Positions 48,921 to 58,281 are shown, counted from the first letter of the stretch. The stretch is 64,000 nt of DNA from Goekera deserti (GCF_010685995.1 NZ_JAAGWK010000026.1:46014-110013), one strand, 5' to 3'. Notes: generated by a model from the sequence alone, not told the origin. Program-made: numbers and translations.

Positions 48921-50816
48921 GTGCCACCGGTGACCGGGCTGCCGGACGCCGCCCGCCCGCGGGGGGCCGGCGGTCCGCAGTCGTGGCGCGCCCGGGCGGA
49001 GCAGGAGCGTCCCGCGCTGCTGGGCACCGCCCTGCTGCTCACCGGCGACCGGGCCGCCGCGGAGGAGCTGGTGCAGCGGGCACTGGCGCGGGGCGTCCGG
49101 CACCCCGAGCGGCTGCTGCAGCAGCTGGTCGCCGCGTACACCGGACGGCGGGTCCGGCTGCGCGCCGAGCAGGTGCTGGAGTCCGCCGGGCCGCCGCCGG
49201 CCGAGCCGCAGCCGGCCCGGGCCCTGCGCGAGCTGCCCATGGCCGAGCGTGCCGCGGTGGTGCTGCGGCACCACGCCGGGCTCGATGCCGAGGCGACCGC
49301 CCGCCTGCTCGGCCGGCCGACCGACCGGGTCGGCGCCGCGACCGCACGGGCCGAGCAGGCACTGCTGGCGGTGCTGCCGGGCGAGGGCTTCCGCCGGCCC
49401 GGCACCGCCCGCACCGACGGCGAGCGGGTGCAGGACGCCCTGGCCGCCCTGGCCGGCGGCCCCGGTGGCTGGCGGCTGGACACCGGCCAGGCGCTGGCCG
49501 ACGCGCTGGCCCGCCGGCGCTCCGGCCGGCGGCGCGTCCTGGGGGCGCTCCTCGCCGCGGCCGTGCTCCTCGGCGTGGGCGTGCCGCTGAGCCGGCAGCT
49601 GCCCGGCCCGCCACCCGCGGCCGCGCCCGCCGGCGCACCGGACCCGCCCTCGGTGCCGGTGCTGGTGGAGCCGGCCCGCGGCTCGCTGGCCGGCGACGCC
49701 GACGTCGTGGAGGCCGTCCGCCGCCGGGACTGGCCGGGCATGGTGGCCCCGCCGGTCGCGGACCGCGACGTGGTCTTCGTCGCCGACACCCCGGGCGGGC
49801 GAGTGGCGCTGGTCGCCGGCACCGTGGACGACGACGTCCGCGGCATCTGGTTCACCGGCCCGACCGGCAGCCCGGTCGCGGCGTTGACCCCCCACGTGCC
49901 GGCCGGCCTCGGCCGGGACCGCCCGGCGGCACTGGCGGTCGGCGCGCCGGACGCCGTCACCGTGGTGGTGGTGGCCGCGCCGGGCGACCGGGTCGAGGTC
50001 TCCGACCGGCTGCAGGTCGGCCCGCGCGGCACGGTGGCCCGGGTGTACACCGACGCCGGCGCCGTCGACGGCACCGCCGTGCTCGGGGCCCGCTCGACCG
50101 CCGGCGGACTGGGCACCAGCGTGCGCGTGCTGCGCGGTGACCAGCTGGTCAGCCGGTCGCCGGTGGCCTGGCCGGACCGGCCCGACGTCGTCGCGCCACC
50201 GCCGGCCCTGGGCGCGCTGCGCGTCCCGGCCGCCCCGCCGGACGAGCGCGCCGTCGCCGCGGCGCTGCGCGAGACGGCCGTGCCGCTGGCCACCGAGCCC
50301 GCCGACATGGCACCGGCGGTGCTGTGGGCCGGTGCCGCGTCGGCGTCCGGCGGCGGTGCGGTGGTGCTGGTCGGGCGCAGCCCGGGGGGCGGTCTGGTGG
50401 TGACCACCTGGGCGAGCCGGGGCCCGTCGGTGGTGCCCTGCGGCACGCAGACCCCGCCCGGGGACACCCGCCGGGAGCGGCTGACCGTGGCCCGGGTCTG
50501 CCTGCTGCCCGAGCCGGTCTACGGGACGAACCGCCGGCGCACCACCGAGGGCACCGCGCCCGGCGCCGGCGCGCGCGGGCGCGGGCTGCTGGTGTTCACC
50601 GCCCCGCCCGAGGCCCGCACCGGCGAGGTGCTGGACGCCGACGAGCGGGTGGTGGCCACGCTGGACCTGGGCGCCGGCGGCGCGGTCGTGCCCGCACCGC
50701 ACGGCGCGGTCGCGGTGCGCACCCGGACCGCGGACGGCGGCGAGCTGACCACCACGGCGATCGCGGCCACCCCGCCGCAGCCCTTCGGGGACTACGGCAC
50801 CGGCCCCGTGCGCTGA
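48921..50816 (+). CDS. Sigma-70-like N-terminus fused to TM segment and extracytoplasmic domain
   Basis: A 631-aa protein. Residues ~28-58, LLGTALLLTGDRAAAEELVQ, resemble ECF sigma region 2 (helix with LTGDR...AEELVQ). Residues ~98-152, LRELPMAERAAVVLRHHAGL then ATARLLGRPTDRVGAATARA, resemble region 4. Both are short and lack much of region 2.3-2.4. One TM helix lies at ~205-225 (VLGALLAAAVLLGVGVPL). The remaining ~400 residues are beta-rich and would lie outside the membrane. The layout suggests a membrane-held sigma-like protein or a degenerate derivative acting as a sensor. GTG start after GGAAGG. Confidence 0.75.
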   Translation: MPPVTGLPDAARPRGAGGPQSWRARAEQERPALLGTALLLTGDRAAAEELVQRALARGVRHPERLLQQLVAAYTGRRVRLRAEQVLESAGPPPAEPQPARALRELPMAERAAVVLRHHAGLDAEATARLLGRPTDRVGAATARAEQALLAVLPGEGFRRPGTARTDGERVQDALAALAGGPGGWRLDTGQALADALARRRSGRRRVLGALLAAAVLLGVGVPLSRQLPGPPPAAAPAGAPDPPSVPVLVEPARGSLAGDADVVEAVRRRDWPGMVAPPVADRDVVFVADTPGGRVALVAGTVDDDVRGIWFTGPTGSPVAALTPHVPAGLGRDRPAALAVGAPDAVTVVVVAAPGDRVEVSDRLQVGPRGTVARVYTDAGAVDGTAVLGARSTAGGLGTSVRVLRGDQLVSRSPVAWPDRPDVVAPPPALGALRVPAAPPDERAVAAALRETAVPLATEPADMAPAVLWAGAASASGGGAVVLVGRSPGGGLVVTTWASRGPSVVPCGTQTPPGDTRRERLTVARVCLLPEPVYGTNRRRTTEGTAPGAGARGRGLLVFTAPPEARTGEVLDADERVVATLDLGAGGAVVPAPHGAVAVRTRTADGGELTTTAIAATPPQPFGDYGTGPVR

Positions 50817-50833
50817 CCCGGCCGCGGACGCGC

Positions 50834-50869
50834 GAGGACCCCTCGCCCGCGGTGCGGGGAGGGGTCCTC
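50834..50869. terminator. Bidirectional hairpin between convergent genes
   Basis: GAGGACCCCTC and GAGGGGTCCTC form a perfect 11-bp stem, 17 bp after the sigma-like gene and 13 bp before the desaturase stop. Confidence 0.85.
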
Positions 50870-50882
50870 GGGGACGAGCGGG

Positions 50883-52073
50883 TCAGGCGGCGGAGAGCGC
50901 CCGCCGGACCTTGGGGCCGCCGGTGGTCATCTTCCACAGCTTGGCCAGCTGCGCCGGGGCGTTGCGCGGCGTGGTCTCCGCCAGCCACCCGTTGGGCAGC
51001 GAGAGCCGGAACACCTTGTGCCAGGCGGAGGCGACCTGCTGGGGCAGCGGCGCCTCGTGGTAGCGCAGGCCGTTGCGGGCGAAGAGGTCCTTCACCTTCG
51101 GGGCGATCTTGGCGTACCGGTTGCTGGGCAGGTCGGGGAACAGGTGGTGCTCGATCTGGTGGCTCAGGTTGCCGGTCATCAGGTGCATGGCCTTGCTGCC
51201 GGAGATGTTGGCCGAGCCGAGCATCTGCCGCAGGTACCACTCACCGCGGGTCTCGCCCTCGATGGAGGTCTTCTCGTAGGTCTCCACGCCCTCGGGGAAG
51301 TGCCCGCACATGATCACCGAGTGCGACCAGAGGTTGCGCACCACGTTGGCGGTGACGTTGGCCAGCAGGGTGGGCACGAACGACGGGCCGGACAGCGCCG
51401 GGTGCACCAGGTAGTCCTTGGTGGCCTGCCGCCGGATCTTGCCCAGCACCTGCTTGTAACCGGCGACGAAGGCCGGGTCGTTGCGCCGGCGCTTCGAGGC
51501 CAGGTTCTTGCCCAGCTCCAGGTCGTAGGCGGCGATGCCGTACTCGAAGAAGCACGCGTTGACGAAGTTCCACAGCGGCTGGGCCAGGTAGATCGGGTGC
51601 CAGCGCTGGTCCTCGTCGACCCGCATGATGCCGTAGCCCAGGTCGTTGTCCTTGCCGACGACGTTGGTGTACGTGTGGTGCAGCTCGTTGTGCGAGTGCT
51701 TCCACTGCTCGGCGGGGCTGGCCATGTCCCACTCCCAGGTCGTGGAGTGGATCTTCGGGTCGCGCATCCAGTCCCACTGGCCGTGCAGGATGTTGTGCCC
51801 GATCTCCATGTTCTCCAGGATCTTGGCGACCGAGAGACCGACGGTCCCGAGCAGCCAGGCCGGCGGGAAGAACGAGGCCAGCAGGACGGCGCGGCTGCCC
51901 AGCTCGAGCCGGCGCTGCACGTCGATGACCGTGCGGATGTAGGCGGCGTCGGACTCGCCGCGGCTGTCCAGCACCTCCTGGCGGATCTCGTCGAGCTCCT
52001 TGCCGAGCAGCTCGATCTCCTCGGCGGACAGGTGGGCGATCGGGTTCTCGGACTTCTTCTGCAACGTGGTCAT
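50883..52073 (-). CDS. Membrane fatty-acid (acyl-CoA) desaturase, DesA3-like
   Basis: A 396-aa integral desaturase. The three His boxes are intact: GHNILHGQWDW (HxxxH), HNELHHTYTN (HxxHH) and HQIEHHLFPD (QxxHH type). Two hydrophobic stretches are obvious near LLASFFPPAWLLGTVGLSV. It would introduce a cis double bond (delta-9 most likely) into acyl-CoA at the membrane, with electrons from the reductase encoded just upstream. ATG start with AGGAG 6 nt upstream, 25 bp after the reductase stop. The same pair exists in mycobacteria (DesA3 with its oxidoreductase). Confidence 0.9.
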   Translation of the reverse strand: MTTLQKKSENPIAHLSAEEIELLGKELDEIRQEVLDSRGESDAAYIRTVIDVQRRLELGSRAVLLASFFPPAWLLGTVGLSVAKILENMEIGHNILHGQWDWMRDPKIHSTTWEWDMASPAEQWKHSHNELHHTYTNVVGKDNDLGYGIMRVDEDQRWHPIYLAQPLWNFVNACFFEYGIAAYDLELGKNLASKRRRNDPAFVAGYKQVLGKIRRQATKDYLVHPALSGPSFVPTLLANVTANVVRNLWSHSVIMCGHFPEGVETYEKTSIEGETRGEWYLRQMLGSANISGSKAMHLMTGNLSHQIEHHLFPDLPSNRYAKIAPKVKDLFARNGLRYHEAPLPQQVASAWHKVFRLSLPNGWLAETTPRNAPAQLAKLWKMTTGGPKVRRALSAA

Positions 52074-52098
52074 GTCCGGCTCCTGAGCGGTCGGTGGG

Positions 52099-53214
52099 TC
52101 AGTGGTCGATGTCGCAGGCGCCGGCGGCGGCGCTGATGCAGGTCTGGACCAGCACGCCGTCGCCGGGGGCGGCGACGGTCAGCTCGCCGTTGCGCAGGTC
52201 GCGCACCGCGCCCTCGCGCAGCGGCAGCACGCAGCCGAAGCAGATGCCCATCCGGCAGCCGCTGGGCATCAGGACGCCGGCGGACTCGGCGGCGTCCAGG
52301 ATCGAGGTGGCGCCGTCGGCCTCCACCGCGGTGCCGGTGCGGCCGAAGGAGACGGTGCCGCCCTCGCCCTCGCCGGTGACGACGACGCCGGTGCGGAAGC
52401 GCTCGACGTGCAGCGTGCCCAGGCCCGCGGTGGCCCAGTGCTCCTCGAGCAGGTCCAGCAGCGGCAGCGGCCCGCAGGCCCACGCGGAGCGCTCGGCCAG
52501 GTCGGGCACCAGCTCGGTGAGCAGTGCGGCGTCCAGGTGGCCGTCGGTGCGGGTGTGCCGCTCGACCAGCCGGATCGCACCGGACGCGGCCAGTGCCCGC
52601 AGCTCGGCGCCGAACACGACGTCGTCCGGGGTCGGCGAGGAGTGCACGACCACGACGTCGGACGGCTCGGCGAGGTGGTTGCGCAGCATGCCCATGACCG
52701 GGGTGATCCCGGAGCCGGCGGTGACGAACAGGGTCTTGGCGGGCAGCGGGGCAGGCAGCACGAACTCACCGGTCGCCTGGTCCAGGTGCACCAGGGTGCC
52801 CGGCCGGGTGCGGTGCACCAGGTGGGTGCTGACCACCCCGCCGGGTACGGCCTTGACCGTGATGGAGATGCAGCGGTCGGCGCGGGCGAGCTCGGAGGTG
52901 ATCGAGTAGGTGCGCCACTGGCGCACCCCGTCGACGTCGACGCCCACCCGCACGTACTGGCCGGGCACGTGGCCGGCCCAGTCGGCCCCGGGCCGGATGA
53001 CCAGGGTGGCGGCGTCGGCGGTCTCCCGGGTGACGGACTCCACGCGGCCCCGCAGGTCGGTGCCCGAGCGCAGCGGGTGGACCAGGTCGAGGTAGTCGGC
53101 GGGCAGCAGCGGCGTGGTGGCCAGCTCTGCCAGCCGCACCGCGCGGTCGCGCAGCGCGGCCAGCACCGGACGGACCGGGCGGGTCGGGCGCGAGGGCTTG
53201 ACGGTGGTGGACAT
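52099..53214 (-). CDS. Ferredoxin:NAD(P)H oxidoreductase partner of the desaturase
   Basis: A 371-aa three-part electron carrier. An FAD domain has QYVRVGVDVDGVRQWRTYSI. An NAD(P)-binding domain has LFVTAGSGITPVMGML and AWACGPLPLLDLLEEHW. A C-terminal plant-type [2Fe-2S] domain has SGCRMGICFGCVLPL and VQTCIS. It is first in the two-gene operon, supplying electrons to the desaturase. ATG at 53214. Divergent from the PucR regulator with ~100 bp between; that gap is visibly AT-richer than its surroundings. Confidence 0.9.
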   Translation of the reverse strand: MSTTVKPSRPTRPVRPVLAALRDRAVRLAELATTPLLPADYLDLVHPLRSGTDLRGRVESVTRETADAATLVIRPGADWAGHVPGQYVRVGVDVDGVRQWRTYSITSELARADRCISITVKAVPGGVVSTHLVHRTRPGTLVHLDQATGEFVLPAPLPAKTLFVTAGSGITPVMGMLRNHLAEPSDVVVVHSSPTPDDVVFGAELRALAASGAIRLVERHTRTDGHLDAALLTELVPDLAERSAWACGPLPLLDLLEEHWATAGLGTLHVERFRTGVVVTGEGEGGTVSFGRTGTAVEADGATSILDAAESAGVLMPSGCRMGICFGCVLPLREGAVRDLRNGELTVAAPGDGVLVQTCISAAAGACDIDH

Positions 53215-53313
53215 GCACCCATCATGGTGACGTCCGGAGCCAAATGCCTGTGTGCTGAACGTGAAGGCGACATACCTTTCTGTTCCCATCGAACAACTGG
53301 AGTGGGTTTGCCC

Positions 53314-54597
53314 GTGGACGCCGCACCGCTCGAGCACGAGCACAGGCCGCTGCCGGCGACCATCGCAACGGCGCTGCGCGCCCAGTTGCCGTCGATCGCC
53401 GAGCGCACGGTCGCGGCGATCGTCGACGAGGTGCCCACCTACGTCACCGCGTTCTCCGCCGGCATGGGACGCACCATCGAGGGCGCCGTGCAGCTGGCCC
53501 TGGGCGGCTTCCTGGAGCTGGCGACCGCCAGCACCGGGGCCGACGCCGGCACGCCGATCCGGCCCGCCGTCGACGGTGCGTACGCGCTGGGCCGGGGCGA
53601 GGCCCGCAGCGGCCGTTCGATGGACGCGCTGCTGGCCGCCTACCGGGTCGGTGCCCGGGTGGCCTGGCGGGACCTGAGCGCAGTGGCCGTGGCGGCGGGC
53701 CTGGAGGTGGCGGCGCTGGCCCGGTTCGCCGAGCTGGTCTTCGAGTTCATCGACCGGCTGTCGGCCTCCAGCGCCACCGGCCACGCCGACGAGCTGGCCA
53801 CCAGCGGCCGCGCCCTGCAGCGCCACCTGGAGCGGCTGGCCACCCTGCTGGCGACCGGGGCGCCGGCCGACGACCTGACCGCGGCGGCCGCGCGCGCGGA
53901 GTGGCCGGCGCCGCGGTCGCTGACCGCCGTCGTGCTGCCCCAGGCCCGGGTGCGCGGCGCCCTGCTGCGGCTGGACACCCGCACGCTGCAGGTGCCCGAC
54001 GCCGGCCTCGTGCTGGGCCCCGGCCCGGTGACAGCCACTGGCCGGGGGGACGCCGACCTGACGCTGCTGCTGGTGCCCGACAGCGAGGGACGGGCCCGCG
54101 CCGGCGTGCTGCGTGCGCTGCACGACCGCACTGCCGTCGTCGGGCCGGCCCGGCCGTGGCAGCAGGCCGCCGCCTCCTGCGAGCGGGCCGCGCGCGCGGT
54201 GCGGCTGGGCCTGACCGGGCCGGCCCCAGCCCCGCTGGACACCGACGACGTGCTGCCCGAGCTGGTGCTGCGCGCCGACGACGCCGCGCTGGCTGACCTG
54301 CGCGCCCAGGTGCTGGAGCCGCTCGCCGCGCTGGGCGCCGATGCCCGGGCCAAGCTGACCGAGACGCTGCGGGCGTGGCTGCTGCACCACGGCCGCCGTG
54401 AGCGGGTCGCCGCGGAGCTGTTCGTGCACCCGCAGACCGTGCGCTACCGGATGACCCAGCTGCGCGACCTCTACGGCGCCCGGCTGGACGACCCGCGCAC
54501 CGTGCTGGCGATGACGGTGGCGCTCGGCGTGGCACCGGCCTGTGCTCCGACCCGAGGACCCGGGCCGGCGCTCAGGCGACCGCGCGGCGCAGGGTGA
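53314..54597 (+). CDS. PucR/CdaR-type helix-turn-helix regulator
   Basis: A 427-aa protein. A helical N-terminal RsbRD-like region (~15-170) is followed by a central GGDEF-like CdaR region without active motif. The C-terminal PucR HTH (~350-412) has LTETLRAWLLHHGRRERVAA and FVHPQTVRYRMTQLRDLYG. It probably regulates the divergent reductase-desaturase operon in response to a fatty-acid-related signal (inference). The start could be GTG 53314 or GTG 53302; the latter leaves poor room for a ribosome site. Its end overlaps the convergent ABC permease gene by 26 bp. Confidence 0.85.
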   Translation: MDAAPLEHEHRPLPATIATALRAQLPSIAERTVAAIVDEVPTYVTAFSAGMGRTIEGAVQLALGGFLELATASTGADAGTPIRPAVDGAYALGRGEARSGRSMDALLAAYRVGARVAWRDLSAVAVAAGLEVAALARFAELVFEFIDRLSASSATGHADELATSGRALQRHLERLATLLATGAPADDLTAAAARAEWPAPRSLTAVVLPQARVRGALLRLDTRTLQVPDAGLVLGPGPVTATGRGDADLTLLLVPDSEGRARAGVLRALHDRTAVVGPARPWQQAAASCERAARAVRLGLTGPAPAPLDTDDVLPELVLRADDAALADLRAQVLEPLAALGADARAKLTETLRAWLLHHGRRERVAAELFVHPQTVRYRMTQLRDLYGARLDDPRTVLAMTVALGVAPACAPTRGPGPALRRPRGAG

Positions 54598-55336
54598 CCA
54601 GCGTGCCGGCCACCACCGAGAGCAGCACCCAGCCGGTCAGCACCAGCACCGGGGTGGCGGTGGCCGGTCCGGCCGCGAGCAGCACCAGCGAGGTGGTCGG
54701 GTCCAGCTTCTCGCCGATCTCCGGGCGGGCCGTCAGCAGGACGGGGAACACGCCGAGCACCACGAGGTAGGCGCCGGTGAGCGCGGCCGGGGCATTGGTG
54801 AGGGCGGCGCCGATGCCGGCACCGACCACGGTGAACGCGGCACCGCCGGCGACCAGGACCGCGGCCGCACGGGCGGTGCCGTCCCAGGTCACGCCGTCCC
54901 CGCCGAGGGCGAGCAGCGCGCAGGCGACGCCGACCCCGACGGCGGTGAGCACCGCGCCGAGGCCGGCCGCGGCGACGACCTTCGCGGTCACCACCCGGCC
55001 CCGGCGGGGCACGGTGAGGAAGGTGGTCTGCACCGTGCGGTGGGTCCACTCCCCGGCCGTGGAGAGCACGCCCAGCGCCAGCAGCACCAGGGCGCCCAGG
55101 CTGCCGAGCACGGCGATCATCTCCACCGCCCGGCCCGCCTCCTCCCCGGCCAGCAGGACGACGGTGATCGCGGCGGGAGCGACGAGCGTGGCCGCGATGG
55201 CGACCAGCTTCCCCGAGCGGGTGGACAGCGACTTGCGCACCTCCAGGGCGGTGAGCGCGGTCAGCGGCACGCCGGTGGTCCGGACGTGCGGGCGGGCGGT
55301 GGCGGTGGTCGTGGGCGCGGTGAGCGTGCTGGTCAT
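54572..55336 (-). CDS. ABC transporter permease (ABC-2 type)
   Basis: A 254-aa protein with six TM helices (LVAIAATLVAPAAITVVLL, IAVLGSLGALVLLALGVL, VVAAAGLGAVLTAVGVGVAC, and others). GEWTHRTVQTTFLTVPRRGR between TM2 and TM3 is characteristic of the ABC-2 permease family. ATG with GGAGG 8 nt upstream. It sits 34 bp after the ATPase gene and forms a two-gene exporter. Confidence 0.85.
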   Translation of the reverse strand: MTSTLTAPTTTATARPHVRTTGVPLTALTALEVRKSLSTRSGKLVAIAATLVAPAAITVVLLAGEEAGRAVEMIAVLGSLGALVLLALGVLSTAGEWTHRTVQTTFLTVPRRGRVVTAKVVAAAGLGAVLTAVGVGVACALLALGGDGVTWDGTARAAAVLVAGGAAFTVVGAGIGAALTNAPAALTGAYLVVLGVFPVLLTARPEIGEKLDPTTSLVLLAAGPATATPVLVLTGWVLLSVVAGTLVTLRRAVA

Positions 55337-55370
55337 GGCGGTGTCCTCCGGTGGTGGGTACGTGGGTGGG

Positions 55371-56240
55371 TCAGGCGGTGGTGAGCTGGAAGAACAGGTC
55401 CTCGAGGTCCTGCTGGGACGGCCGCAAGCCGGTGAGCGCGATGCCGGCACCGGCGGCGACCGCGCCCACCCGGGCCGGGGTCGCGCCGGGCACGGTGAGC
55501 ACGGCACCGTCGCGGCGGGCGTCCAGGCCGGCGGCGGCCAGCGCGCGCTGCAGGCCGTCGGCGTCCTCGGCCTCGGCGACCGCGCCGTCGCCACCGAGCA
55601 GCTCGCGGATGGGCGCGTCGGCCACGACCCGGCCGGACCCGATGACCAGCAGCCGGTCGACGGTGGTCTCGACCTCGCCGAGCAGGTGGCTGGACAGCAG
55701 CACCGTGCCGCCGCGGGCGGCGTGCCCGCGCAGCAGGTCCCGCATCCAGCGGATGCCCTCCGGGTCCAGACCGTTGGCGGGCTCGTCGAACACCAGCACC
55801 GCGGGGTCGGCCAGCAGCGCACCGGCGATGCCCAGGCGCTGCCGCATGCCCAGGGAGTAGCCGCCGACCCGGCGGCGGGCCGCGCCGGCCAGGCCGACCA
55901 GGTCCAGCACCTCACCGACCCGGGACGACGGCACCCCGACGGCGTCGGCCAGCAGCTGCAGGTGCACCCGCCCGGAGCGGCCGGGGTGCACCGCGGAGGC
56001 GTCGAGCAGCGTGCCGACCACCGCGCCGGGGTTGGCCAGCTCCCGGTACGGGCGGCCGTCGACCAGCGCCGTGCCCGAGGTGGCTGGCACCAGGCCGGTC
56101 ATCATCCGCATCGTGGTGCTCTTGCCGGCGCCGTTGGGGCCCAGGAAGCCGGTGACGCTGCCCGGCTCCAGGACGAACGACACGTCGTCGACGACGGTCC
56201 GGTCGCCGTAGCGCTTGGTCAGGCCGTGGACCTCGATCAT
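55371..56240 (-). CDS. ABC transporter ATP-binding protein
   Basis: A 289-aa ATPase. Walker A is GPNGAGKSTT near 34-43, signature YSLGMRQRLGIAGAL, Walker B AVLVFDEPANGLDPEG and H-loop LLSSHLL. The C-terminal ~75 residues form a regulatory tail typical of CcmA-like/bacitracin-type exporters. ATG with GAGGAGG 7 nt upstream. Divergent from a NarL-type two-component pair, which often controls such exporters. Confidence 0.9.
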   Translation of the reverse strand: MIEVHGLTKRYGDRTVVDDVSFVLEPGSVTGFLGPNGAGKSTTMRMMTGLVPATSGTALVDGRPYRELANPGAVVGTLLDASAVHPGRSGRVHLQLLADAVGVPSSRVGEVLDLVGLAGAARRRVGGYSLGMRQRLGIAGALLADPAVLVFDEPANGLDPEGIRWMRDLLRGHAARGGTVLLSSHLLGEVETTVDRLLVIGSGRVVADAPIRELLGGDGAVAEAEDADGLQRALAAAGLDARRDGAVLTVPGATPARVGAVAAGAGIALTGLRPSQQDLEDLFFQLTTA

Positions 56241-56415
56241 GGTGGTGCCTCCTCGCCGACCGGTCCCTCCGGTCGGGGACCACCCTCGCGGCCGGCGACG
56301 GTGCGCCGCGTCGCCCGGCGGTCGCCGCCCGGGGCCCCGGAGGTCGCGTCCGTGTCGTCCGGAGGTCGACACCGGTCGAGCCGCACGGACGACGCGGGAC
56401 GACGCCCGGCCGCCC

Positions 56416-56431
56416 TACGCTGTCGATCATG
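56416..56431 (+). promoter_or_regulatory. -10-like TACGCT 7 nt before ATG
   Basis: TACGCT (56416-56421) precedes the kinase ATG at 56429 by 7 nt, with no Shine-Dalgarno sequence; a leaderless start. Confidence 0.45.
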
Positions 56432-57565
56432 AGGAGGCTGCTGCGCCCGCTGGCCGGGCTGCGCCGCCGGAGCAAGCTGCTGGAGCTGCTGCTGGCCGCC
56501 CTGGTCGGGATCGCGACCGGTGCCGGGGTGGCCGACGAGTCCTCGGTGCTGCCGGCCGGTGCGGGCCTGCTGGTCGGGCCGGGGGTCGCGCTGGTGCTGC
56601 TGCACCTGCGCCGCCGCCGGCCGCTGGTGCCGTTCCTGCTCACCGTGGCCGTCTCCGCCGTGGCGCTGGGCGCGTCGGCGTCGCTGCTGGTCACCGCCTA
56701 CGCGCTGGCCCGCTACGACGACCGCTGGCGGGTGCGGGCCGGCTGCGCGGTGCTCGGCGTCGTCGCCGGGTCCCAGGTCTGGACCGGCCCGCGGCTGGAC
56801 GAGGGCGTGGCCCTGGTGGCCACCGCGCTGTTCGCCGTCCTGCTGCCCGGTGCGGCCGGTGCCGTCGTCTGCGCCCGGGCTCAGCTGATGGCCGCGCTGC
56901 GGGAACGCGCGGAGCGGGCCGAGGGCGAGCGCGAGTCGATGGCCCGGGAGGCGGTGCTGACCGAGCGGACCCGGATCGCCCGGGAGATGCACGACGCGGT
57001 CGGGCACCGGGTCAGCCTGATGGTGCTGCAGGCCGGGGCGATCGAGGTGGCCGCCCGCGACGCCGACCGGGTGGAGCACCTGGCCGGGGAGGTGCAGCGG
57101 GCCGGCCGGCAGGCCCTGGACGAGCTGCGGCAGATGGTCGGCGTGCTGCGCGACGGCGCCGAGCACGCCCCGCTCGCCCCCCAGTCCGGGCTGCCGGAGC
57201 TGCCCCGGCTGGTCGCCGACTCCCGTGCCGCCGGCATGGCCGTCGAGCTGACCGGGCCACCCGTCGACGCCGAGCCGGTCGACCCCGGGGTGGGCCGGGC
57301 GGCGTACCGGATCGTGCAGGAGGCGCTGACCAACGCCGGCCGGCACGCGCCCGGCGCCACGACGTCGGTGGTCGTCGAGCGGCCGCCGGGCCGGCTGGTG
57401 GTGCGGGTGGTCAACGGCCCGCCGCCGGCGCCGTCGAGCGGCTCACCGGGCGGCGGCTACGGGCTCACCGGCCTGGGCGAGCGGGTGCGCACGCTGCACG
57501 GCACGCTGCGCGCCGAGCCCCGGCTGGACGGCGGCTTCGTGGTCGAGGCCGAGGTGCCGGCGTGA
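56429..57565 (+). CDS. NarL/DesK-type sensor histidine kinase
   Basis: A 378-aa kinase. Four or more TM segments occupy residues ~18-155. The dimerisation/phosphoacceptor motif is RIAREMHDAVGHRVSLMVLQ (His in EMHD). The ATPase domain has YRIVQEALTNAGRHAPGA (N box) and GGGYGLTGLGERV (G box). It would autophosphorylate and pass phosphate to the next gene's product. Its stop (TGA) overlaps a GTG in the response-regulator frame. Confidence 0.9.
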   Translation: MRRLLRPLAGLRRRSKLLELLLAALVGIATGAGVADESSVLPAGAGLLVGPGVALVLLHLRRRRPLVPFLLTVAVSAVALGASASLLVTAYALARYDDRWRVRAGCAVLGVVAGSQVWTGPRLDEGVALVATALFAVLLPGAAGAVVCARAQLMAALRERAERAEGERESMAREAVLTERTRIAREMHDAVGHRVSLMVLQAGAIEVAARDADRVEHLAGEVQRAGRQALDELRQMVGVLRDGAEHAPLAPQSGLPELPRLVADSRAAGMAVELTGPPVDAEPVDPGVGRAAYRIVQEALTNAGRHAPGATTSVVVERPPGRLVVRVVNGPPPAPSSGSPGGGYGLTGLGERVRTLHGTLRAEPRLDGGFVVEAEVPA

Positions 57566-57594
57566 CCGGCGGGCCGCCGACGGGAGGGGACCGC

Positions 57595-58254
57595 GTGGGC
57601 GACGTCCGGGTGCTGCTGGTCGACGACGAGCCGCTGGTGCGCTTCGGGTTGCGCACGGTGCTGGAGTCGGTGGGCGGCTTCGCGGTGGTCGGCGAGGCCG
57701 GCGACGGCGCGCAGGGCGTGCGGGCGGCGCGGGAGCTGGTGCCCGACGTCGCGCTGGTCGACATCCGGATGCCGGTGCTCGACGGGCTGGCCGCCACCCG
57801 CCAGCTGCTCGCGCTTCCCCGGCCGCCCCAAGTGGCCGTGCTGACCACCTTCCACGACGACGAGTACGTGCACGCCGCGCTGGCCGCCGGCGCCGCCGGC
57901 TTCCTGCTCAAGGACACCCCGCCGCGGGAGATCGCCGCCGCGGTGCGCGCCGTGGCCGACGGCACCGCGACGCTGTCCCCCGCCGTCACCCAGGCGCTGA
58001 TCGACGCCTACGTCGACCGCCGGGCGGCCCCGCGCCGGGCGCAGGCGCTGGCCCGGACGGCGAGCCTGTCCGACCGGGAGCTGGAGGTGCTGCGGCTGCT
58101 GGGCGGCGGGGTGTCCAACGCCGAGATCGCCGGCACCCTGTTCGTCAGCGAGGCGACGGTGAAGACCTACGTCGGGCGGCTGCTCACCAAGCTGGAGCTG
58201 GCCAACCGCACCCAGGCCGCGATCCTCGCCCACGAGGCGGGCCTGCTCGACTGA
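57595..58254 (+). CDS. NarL/FixJ-type response regulator
   Basis: A receiver domain (VRVLLVDDEPLVRFGLR, phospho-acceptor Asp in VALVDIRMPVLDG, Thr in VLTTFHDDEY, Lys in FLLKDTPP) is followed by a LuxR HTH (LSDRELEVLRLLGGGVSNAE then LFVSEATVKTYVGRLLTKL). Start choice: GTG 57595 has GGGAGGGG 6 nt upstream (219 aa). GTG 57562 overlaps the kinase stop and would add 11 residues. Likely controls the divergent ABC exporter. Confidence 0.9.
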   Translation: MGDVRVLLVDDEPLVRFGLRTVLESVGGFAVVGEAGDGAQGVRAARELVPDVALVDIRMPVLDGLAATRQLLALPRPPQVAVLTTFHDDEYVHAALAAGAAGFLLKDTPPREIAAAVRAVADGTATLSPAVTQALIDAYVDRRAAPRRAQALARTASLSDRELEVLRLLGGGVSNAEIAGTLFVSEATVKTYVGRLLTKLELANRTQAAILAHEAGLLD

Positions 58255-58281
58255 GCCCCCGGCGGGTGGACCGGTGCGCGG

